Part shown: positions 1-5,195 of the stretch, one piece after another
Numbering within the stretch: the first letter of the stretch is position 1
Layout of the letters: the number at the start of each line of letters is the position of its first letter
NCBI GenBank assembly: GCA_040081395.1
Contig: JBEBGN010000157.1
Coordinates: forward strand, 1 to 7,216
DNA from: UBA2982 sp040081395
GTDB lineage: Bacteria; Gemmatimonadota; Gemmatimonadetes; Longimicrobiales; Gaopeijiaceae
DNA length: 7,216 bases
Direction of reading: 5' to 3'
The notes under the pieces: model-generated
What the model was told of the DNA's origin: nothing
Database searches by the model: none
The model's input: the letters and a program-made list of their open reading frames with translations, nothing else
Program-made: the position numbers and the translations under genes

Positions 1-1695
1 CTCGTGCTCGCTCGCACCGAAGGGCTCGACGCCGACCTGCGCGAGGCTTATGCGCGCACCGGCATCGCGCACATGCTGGCGATCTCGGGCTACCATGTCG
101 GCGTGATCGCGGGGCTGGTGCTCGGCCTCCTGCGCGCACGCGGGTGGCCCATGGGGAGGGCGGCGCTCGGGGCCGCGGCGATCGCCAACGTGTACGTGGG
201 CTTCATCGGCTTCCCGGACGCTGCGCTCCGCGCCGCCCTCATGGTCACGCTGGTGGCGATCGCGCGCGCGCGCACGCGCCCCCCCGCGAAATGGGGCGCG
301 CTTGGCGCCGCGCTGTTGATCCTCGTGGCGCTCGACCCGCGCCGCGTCGCTTCCCCGGGGGTCCAGCTCTCCTTCGCGGGGGTGGCCGGGCTGATTGCTT
401 GGTGCGGACCGCTCTGTCGCCGACTCCAGGCGTGGTGCCGGCGGTGGGCCGGCTGGCGGTGCCCTCAGGAGGTTGCCATGGCACTCGCGTCGGGGCTGGC
501 CGCGACGCTCGCCACCCTGCCGATCGTGGCGTGGCACTTCGAGCGCGTCTCCATCGTGGGCATCCCGGCAACCATCGCGGCCACGCCGCTCATCGCCTGG
601 GCGCTCGTCGGCTCGATCACCTCGTTGGCGCTCGATTTCGTGTGGCCGTCGGCCGCAGAGTTCCTCGCGGGGGGTGTCGATGTGACGCTCGTCGCCTTGG
701 ACGCCGGCGCCACGCGCGCGGCGGCTTGGCCCTGGGCGAGCGTGTGGACCACGCGCGCCACGGTACTCGCCGGCATGACCGGCCTGCTGGCGGCATCGGC
801 GCTCGCGCGGCATCCGCGGGTGCACGGGCGCGCGCGTCGGTGGCTGGTGGCGCTCTACGTCGTGACGGGGGTGCTCGTCTGGCCCGTGCTGGTGGCGTGG
901 CAGGGGCGGGGTGCCACCGAGCTGCTCATGATCGATGTGGGCCAGGGGGACGCCGTCGCGGTCCGCACGCCTGAGGGACGGTGGATCCTGGTGGATGCGG
1001 GTCCCCCCGTCGGAAACGGCGACTCCGGTGCACACCCCGTCGTGCGGGCCCTCTCCGCTCGGGGCGTGCGCCGCCTCGATGCCCTGTTCCTGACTCACCC
1101 CCACCTCGACCACATCGGTGGGGCCGGGGCGGTCCTGCGCTCCTTCGAGGTGGGTGCCGTCTATGACCCCGGGCTGCCGGCGCCGAGCCAGGAGTACCTC
1201 GACCTGCTGGGGCTGGCGGCCGACCGGGGGATCCCTTGGCGCGCGGCTCGCGCGGGGGAGCGGCTGGACGTGGGGGGGCTCCACATCGACGTCTTGCACC
1301 CGTTCGTCGGCGCGACCCCGGCCGCGGACGCCAACGAGACCTCCGTGGTGGTGCGGTTATCCTACGGCGCTTTCGATGCCCTACTGACGGGAGATGCCTA
1401 CCGTGACGCCGAGCGCCGTCTGTCGGAGGGCGTGACGCTCGACCTGGAGGTGCTCAAGGTGGGTCACCACGGGAGCGATACCTCGACCGACTCGCTCCTG
1501 CTGGCCCGTTTCCGTCCGGATGTCGCGCTCGTCTCCCTGGGCAGGTACAACCGATACGGGCACCCATCCCCCGAAGTGATGTCCTTGTTGGAGCGGTCGG
1601 GGGTGCAGATCTGGCGGACCGACCTGTCCGGGACGGTGTCCGTGGTGGGGAGGGCGGATGGCCATTACACCGTGTCCGGCCGGGGGCGCCCGTGA
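1..1695 (+). CDS. comEC: ComEC/Rec2 family DNA-uptake channel protein, 5' end missing
   Basis: This is the C-terminal 563 or so residues of a ComEC/Rec2 protein, the inner-membrane channel that carries single-stranded DNA into the cytoplasm in natural transformation. The frame is open to the left edge, and the GTG at position 4 is not the real start. Full-length relatives have about 700-800 residues, so roughly 200 (the N-terminal domain and first membrane helices) are missing. Counting from the codon at 4, residues 15-300 form the hydrophobic Competence domain, including the family hallmark ISGYHVG (27-33; usually ISGLHVG) and PDAALRAALM (71-80). About seven to nine membrane segments can be seen, the last near 280-299. 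Residues 305-550 are a metallo-beta-lactamase domain: DVGQGDA (311-317), HPHLDH (365-370), the metal ligand D464 in TGDAY, and GHHGS (487-491). The metal-site motifs are intact, so a nuclease-like activity is plausible, but transformation ability cannot be inferred from this gene alone. It ends in TGA, 56 bases before fbp. Confidence 0.95.
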   Translation, partial: LVLARTEGLDADLREAYARTGIAHMLAISGYHVGVIAGLVLGLLRARGWPMGRAALGAAAIANVYVGFIGFPDAALRAALMVTLVAIARARTRPPAKWGALGAALLILVALDPRRVASPGVQLSFAGVAGLIAWCGPLCRRLQAWCRRWAGWRCPQEVAMALASGLAATLATLPIVAWHFERVSIVGIPATIAATPLIAWALVGSITSLALDFVWPSAAEFLAGGVDVTLVALDAGATRAAAWPWASVWTTRATVLAGMTGLLAASALARHPRVHGRARRWLVALYVVTGVLVWPVLVAWQGRGATELLMIDVGQGDAVAVRTPEGRWILVDAGPPVGNGDSGAHPVVRALSARGVRRLDALFLTHPHLDHIGGAGAVLRSFEVGAVYDPGLPAPSQEYLDLLGLAADRGIPWRAARAGERLDVGGLHIDVLHPFVGATPAADANETSVVVRLSYGAFDALLTGDAYRDAERRLSEGVTLDLEVLKVGHHGSDTSTDSLLLARFRPDVALVSLGRYNRYGHPSPEVMSLLERSGVQIWRTDLSGTVSVVGRADGHYTVSGRGRP

Positions 1696-1703
1696 GCCCG
1701 AGC

Positions 1704-1720
1704 CGTCAACGCGGTTGACG
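1704..1720. repeat. Perfect 7-bp inverted repeat between comEC and fbp
   Basis: CGTCAAC-GCG-GTTGACG is a perfect inverted repeat with 7-bp arms and a 3-base centre, starting 9 bases after the comEC stop codon. It is followed by a second symmetric block, CCCCCGGGGG at 1722-1731. No T-tract follows, so it is a poor intrinsic terminator on the + strand. Its right arm contains TTGACG, which matches a sigma-70 -35 box, so the repeat could be an operator over the fbp promoter or a transcript-end hairpin of comEC. The sequence shows the symmetry; either role is inference. Confidence 0.55.
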
Positions 1721-1743
1721 CCCCCCGGGGGCCGGGCAGATTG
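1715..1743 (+). promoter_or_regulatory. Candidate fbp promoter, possibly giving a leaderless mRNA
   Basis: TTGACG (1715-1720) is a good -35 box. A 17-base spacer leads to AGATTG (1738-1743), a weak -10 match; with 18 bases the hexamer is GATTGT. The -10 position ends 8 bases before the fbp ATG, so transcription would begin at or within a few bases of that ATG. No purine-rich Shine-Dalgarno sequence is present in 1732-1751, which agrees with a leaderless or nearly leaderless message. The -10 is poor, so this remains a candidate. Confidence 0.35.
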
Positions 1744-1751
1744 TTGCACCC

Positions 1752-2747
1752 ATGCCAGAAAGCCACGTAGTCACGATCTCGCGGTTCCTCGTCGACCAGC
1801 AGCAGCTCCACCCCGAGGCGACGGGGGCCTTCACGAGCCTGCTGCACGACATCGCCCTCGCAGCCAAGATCATCAGCCGTGAGGTCACCAAGGCGGGCCT
1901 GGTCGACATCCTCGGCGGGACCGAGGAGGAGAACGTACACGGCGAGCAGGTGCAGAAGCTCGACATGTTCGCCAACCAGGTGCTGATCAAGGCCCTCGAC
2001 CATACGGGGCTGGTGGCGTGCATGGCCTCGGAGGAGAGCGACGGGCTCATCCCGATCCCGGACAAGTTCCCCGCGGGCGACTACGTCGTGATCTTCGACC
2101 CGCTCGACGGCTCGTCGAACATCGACGTGAACGTGTCGATCGGCACCATCTGGAGCATCCACCGCAAGCGCAGCAAGGGTGAGCGCGGCACCATGGAGGA
2201 TTGCCTCCAAGCCGGCACGGAGCAGGTCGCCGCGGGCTACGTCGTCTACGGCTCCTCCACCATGCTCGTCTACACGAGCGGCGCCGGCGTGCACGGCTTC
2301 ACGCTCGACCCGTCCATCGGCGAGTTCCTGCTCAGCCACCCGCACATGCGGATTCCCGAGCCGCCGAAGAAGGTCTACTCGATCAACGAGTCCTACTACC
2401 GCCGCTGGTCGCCGGAGCAGCAGCGGCTCGTCACCTACCTCAAGACCGATGGCGGCTTCGGCTCGCGCTACATCGGCTCCTTCGTCGCTGACATCCACCG
2501 CACGCTGCTCCAGGGGGGCATCTTCATGTACCCCGCGGACAGCGAGAGCCCGAAGGGCAAGCTCCGCCTCCTGTACGAGGCGGCGCCCATGGCGATGATC
2601 GTCGAGCAGGCGGGGGGGCGCGCGAGCGATGGGCACCGACCACTCATGGACATCGTCCCCCAGTCGCTCCACCAGCGCACGCCGCTGTACATGGGCTCGA
2701 AGGGATTCGTCGAGATGGCGGAGTCCTACCTGGCGGGGAAGGCGTAG
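1752..2747 (+). CDS. fbp: Class I fructose-1,6-bisphosphatase
   Basis: This cytosolic enzyme hydrolyses fructose 1,6-bisphosphate to fructose 6-phosphate and phosphate (EC 3.1.3.11), the committed step of gluconeogenesis and part of the Calvin cycle in autotrophs. The 331-residue length is normal for class I. Metal and substrate residues are in place: GGTEEENVHGEQVQKLD (55-71), SEE (93-95), DPLDGSSNID (116-125), N212, the R239-Y240 pair that corresponds to the pig R243-Y244 (R243 reaches into the neighbouring subunit), Y260, and the signature GKLRLLYE (269-276) with K270 and metal ligand E276. LHQR at 306-309 is also typical. The ATG is chosen because the N-terminus aligns with the family from TISRFL onward, although no Shine-Dalgarno precedes it. 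It lies 56 bases after comEC behind its own candidate promoter, and it ends 15 bases from the convergent add gene. No RuBisCO or phosphoribulokinase gene is in view, so a gluconeogenic role is the default reading. Confidence 0.98.
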   Translation: MPESHVVTISRFLVDQQQLHPEATGAFTSLLHDIALAAKIISREVTKAGLVDILGGTEEENVHGEQVQKLDMFANQVLIKALDHTGLVACMASEESDGLIPIPDKFPAGDYVVIFDPLDGSSNIDVNVSIGTIWSIHRKRSKGERGTMEDCLQAGTEQVAAGYVVYGSSTMLVYTSGAGVHGFTLDPSIGEFLLSHPHMRIPEPPKKVYSINESYYRRWSPEQQRLVTYLKTDGGFGSRYIGSFVADIHRTLLQGGIFMYPADSESPKGKLRLLYEAAPMAMIVEQAGGRASDGHRPLMDIVPQSLHQRTPLYMGSKGFVEMAESYLAGKA

Positions 2748-2758
2748 CCGCCCCACCC

Positions 2759-2772
2759 CCGCTCACGAGCGG
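2759..2772. repeat. Short inverted repeat at the fbp/add convergent junction
   Basis: CCGCTC-AC-GAGCGG is a perfect 6-bp inverted repeat (a 5-bp stem with a 4-base loop if folded). It overlaps the add stop codon (TGA on the - strand, 2765-2763) and lies 11 bases past the fbp stop. It is the only symmetric element in the 15-base gap between the convergent genes and could help to end transcription from both sides. There is no T-tract on either strand, so it does not qualify as a standard intrinsic terminator. Confidence 0.3.
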
Positions 2773-3803
2773 TCCACCTCTGTGTCGAACGCATCGAGCA
2801 GCGCCTGCGCCACCTCCGCGGGTGCGAACGCCCCCGCGAACCCCATGCGGGCGATGGTCACGAGCTCGGCCCAGGTGAACCCGAGCGCGTCGCGTGCGTG
2901 GCGGTACTCGTCGGTGAGCGTGACCCCCGACATGAGCCGGTTGTCGGTGCACAGGCTCACGCGTACCCCCTCGTCGTAGTACCTGCGGAGCGGATGCGCC
3001 GCGTACGAGAGCGTGGCGCGTGTCTGCACGTTGGACGTGAGGCACACCTCGAGCAGGACGCCTGCATCGCGTACGCGCGCGAGTAGCGAGGAATCCTCTC
3101 CGAGTCGCGTCCCGTGGCCGATGCGCGTGGCCCCTCCCAGCTCGATCGCTTCGCGGATCGACTCGGCCCCGAACCCCTCGCCGGCGTGGATGGTAATCGC
3201 GAGCCCGCCCGCGTGTGCCGTGCGTACCGCGTCGAGGTGGTCGTGCACCGGGTGCCCCGATTCCGCGCCCGCGAGGTCGAACGCGCAGACTCCTCGCGCG
3301 CGGTAGGCGACTGCCAGCTCGGCCATCTCTACGGACGCCGCCTCGGGGAGGGAGCGGAGTGCGGTCACGATCACGCGCGACTCGATGCCGTGCGCGGTGC
3401 GAGCCCGAGCCAGGCCGGCCAGAGCCGCGTCGAGCACCTCGTCGGCGCCGAGCCCGCCCGTGGTGCACAGCCCCGGGCAGAACCGCACCTCGAGCCAGCG
3501 CACGTTCTCCGCTGCGTGGTCTTCGGCGAGCTCGTAACTGATGCGCTCGATCGCCGCGACGTCCTGCATCACCGCGAGCGTGAGCCGGAACGGCTCCAGG
3601 TACTCCTCGAGGCTCGCGGCGCTGGCCACCACCATGCGCTCGGCGAGCGCCCTGGCGTCACGGGCCGGGAGTGCGACGCCGCGCTCGGACGCCAACTCCA
3701 GCAGCGTGGTTGGGCGAAGAGACCCGTCGAGATGGACGTGCAGCTCGGCCTTGGGCAGCCGAGCCAGACGATCGTCTGGCGGGCTGTGCAACCCGCGCGG
3801 CAA
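2763..3803 (-). CDS. add: Adenosine deaminase
   Basis: The enzyme deaminates adenosine (and usually deoxyadenosine) to inosine and ammonia (EC 3.5.4.4), in purine salvage. It is a single-domain metal-dependent TIM-barrel amidohydrolase of 346 residues, the usual length. Visible active-site motifs are LPKAELHVHLDGS with zinc ligands H22 and H24, HAGE (206-209) with the third His ligand H206 and catalytic E209, GHG with H230, and CTDN (286-ish) with the zinc ligand D287. N288 stands where the animal enzymes have a second Asp; TDNRLMS is, from memory, the form seen in actinobacterial-type Add proteins, so the change is not a defect. The start is uncertain: the earliest start codon in frame is TTG at 3803, 5 bases after the purF stop, with a GAGG unusually close; a second TTG lies at codon 5 (3791). 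Either leaves the conserved region whole. It is the last gene of purL-purF-add. A related adenine or 6-aminodeoxyfutalosine deaminase is possible, but the motif set favours adenosine. Confidence 0.9.
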   Translation of the reverse strand: MPRGLHSPPDDRLARLPKAELHVHLDGSLRPTTLLELASERGVALPARDARALAERMVVASAASLEEYLEPFRLTLAVMQDVAAIERISYELAEDHAAENVRWLEVRFCPGLCTTGGLGADEVLDAALAGLARARTAHGIESRVIVTALRSLPEAASVEMAELAVAYRARGVCAFDLAGAESGHPVHDHLDAVRTAHAGGLAITIHAGEGFGAESIREAIELGGATRIGHGTRLGEDSSLLARVRDAGVLLEVCLTSNVQTRATLSYAAHPLRRYYDEGVRVSLCTDNRLMSGVTLTDEYRHARDALGFTWAELVTIARMGFAGAFAPAEVAQALLDAFDTEVDRS

Positions 3804-3806
3804 CGA

Positions 3807-3810
3807 CCTC
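3807..3810 (-). promoter_or_regulatory. Candidate ribosome binding site of add
   Basis: GAGG on the - strand overlaps the purF stop codon. It lies 3 bases before the TTG at 3803, which is too close, and 15 bases before the TTG at 3791, which is too far for ideal use. Translation of add may depend on ribosomes that finish purF and restart. Confidence 0.3.
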
Positions 3811-5194
3811 AGCAGCGACGCGGTCCCTCGGGGGACGCGAGACCCTTCACCACGTCGACCAGGGGAGCGGGGTAGTCACCCGAGAAGCAGGCGGTGCAGT
3901 AGGGGCCGGCATCGGCCACCGCCTCGGTCATTCCCTCGAGCGATAGGTAGCCGAGGGAGTCCACACCGAGCTTGGTCTCGATCTCGGCGATCGTGAGTTC
4001 GGCGCCGATCAGCTCCCCGCGTGTCGGCATGTCGATGCCGTAGAAGCAGGGCCAGCGCACCGGCGGGCTGCCGATGCGGAAGTGAACCTCGGCGGCGCCC
4101 ACCTGTCGGAGCATGCGCACCAGGCTCCGGCTCGTCGTGCCGCGCACGAGCGAGTCATCGACGATGACGACCCGCTTCCCGTCTACGACCTCGCGCACCG
4201 GGTTGTATTTCATGCGAGCGCCGAAGTCGCGGTCTTGCTGCTGCGGCTGGATGAACGTGCGGCCCACGTAGTGATTGCGCAGCAGCCCCAGCTCGAACGG
4301 GATGCCGGTCTCCTCGGCGTAACCGAGCGCGGCCGAGTTGGCGGAGTCGGGCACCGCGATCACGGCGTCGGCCTCCACGGGGTGCTCCTGGGCGAGGCGG
4401 CGTCCAAACGCGCGCCGCGCGCGGTCCACGCTCACGCCCCAGATGTGCGAGTCGGGGCGGGCGAAGTAGACCAACTCGAAGATGCACGGCGATTGGGGCT
4501 GAACCGGCCGCAGCGAGCGCAGCCGCTCCACCTTGCCGTCCTGGATGCGCAGGACTTCGCCGGGCTCGAGGTTACGAACGACCTCGGCACCGAGGATGTC
4601 GAGCGCGCACGTCTCGCTCGCGACCACGTGGCCGGTGCCTTTGCGTCCGAGCACCAGGGGCCGGAACCCGCGCGGGTCGCAGGCCGCATACACCGTGGAG
4701 CCCACGGACATCACCACCGAGAACGCGCCTTCGAGGTGCGAGAGTGCGTCGTCGACCTGCGCATCCACGCCGTAGTGCCGCGACTTGGCGATGAGATGCA
4801 CGAGGGCCTCGGAGTCCGCCGAGGAGCGGATGATGGCGCCCTCTTCGACGAGACGCGCGCGCAGGTCCAGGTGGTTCGTGAGGTTGCCGTTGTGCGCGAG
4901 CGCGAGGTCCCCTCGCGAGAACCGAGCGGTCAGGGGCTGCACGTTCGCGAGGTCGTTCCCCCCCGCGGTCGAGTAGCGGACATGCCCGACCGCGACGTCA
5001 CCCTTCAAGCCGGCCAGGGTCTCGGCGGTGAACACCTCCGACACCAGGCCGCGTCCCTTGTGCGACCGCGACAGCGTTCCGTCGAACGTGACGATGCCAG
5101 CGGCCTCCTGTCCACGGTGTTGGAGCGCGTACATGGCCAAGAACGCCTGCTCGGCCGCCTTGTCGACTCCACTGATCGCGACGATCCCGCACAT
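3809..5194 (-). CDS. purF: Amidophosphoribosyltransferase (glutamine PRPP amidotransferase)
   Basis: PurF makes 5-phosphoribosylamine from PRPP and glutamine (EC 2.4.2.14), the first committed step of de novo purine synthesis, in the cytosol. It has 461 residues, a normal length. The N-terminal class II glutaminase domain begins MCGIVAISG, so removal of Met exposes the nucleophile Cys2 and there is no propeptide. R73-YST, N102-G-N and D127 form the glutamine pocket. The C-terminal phosphoribosyltransferase domain has the PRPP loop VVIVDDSLVRGTT (342-354), preceded by VPDSANSAALGYAEE and the RNHYVGRTFI segment. Four cysteines, C237, C383, C433 and C436 (in YCTACF), match the 4Fe-4S ligands of the Bacillus-type enzyme, so an oxygen-sensitive cluster is expected. 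The ATG is fixed by the conserved MCG start. It begins one base after the purL stop (TGACATG), with only a weak AGAGAG upstream, which suggests translational coupling. The family is commonly feedback-inhibited by AMP and GMP. Confidence 0.98.
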   Translation of the reverse strand: MCGIVAISGVDKAAEQAFLAMYALQHRGQEAAGIVTFDGTLSRSHKGRGLVSEVFTAETLAGLKGDVAVGHVRYSTAGGNDLANVQPLTARFSRGDLALAHNGNLTNHLDLRARLVEEGAIIRSSADSEALVHLIAKSRHYGVDAQVDDALSHLEGAFSVVMSVGSTVYAACDPRGFRPLVLGRKGTGHVVASETCALDILGAEVVRNLEPGEVLRIQDGKVERLRSLRPVQPQSPCIFELVYFARPDSHIWGVSVDRARRAFGRRLAQEHPVEADAVIAVPDSANSAALGYAEETGIPFELGLLRNHYVGRTFIQPQQQDRDFGARMKYNPVREVVDGKRVVIVDDSLVRGTTSRSLVRMLRQVGAAEVHFRIGSPPVRWPCFYGIDMPTRGELIGAELTIAEIETKLGVDSLGYLSLEGMTEAVADAGPYCTACFSGDYPAPLVDVVKGLASPEGPRRC

Positions 5195-5195
5195 G

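Noticed and set aside
261..278. 18-base alternating purine/pyrimidine tract, mostly CG repeats
   Set aside because: It could in principle adopt Z-DNA, but it encodes ARARTR in frame in comEC and is expected by chance in such GC-rich coding DNA.
144..974. 276-codon + strand frame inside comEC
   Set aside because: Out-of-frame shadow, very rich in Arg, Gly, Ala and His; the comEC frame holds the membrane helices and motifs.
1722..1731. CCCCCGGGGG palindrome
   Set aside because: With no loop and no T-tract it cannot form a useful terminator hairpin, and C and G runs are common here. It is mentioned only as part of the fbp upstream region.
1665..2756. 363-codon open frame on the - strand, antisense to fbp
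   Set aside because: It covers fbp codon for codon in the opposite direction. Its Arg/Val/Leu/His/Asp-rich translation with no recognisable motif is what the reverse of a GC-rich gene gives, while fbp has a full set of catalytic residues.
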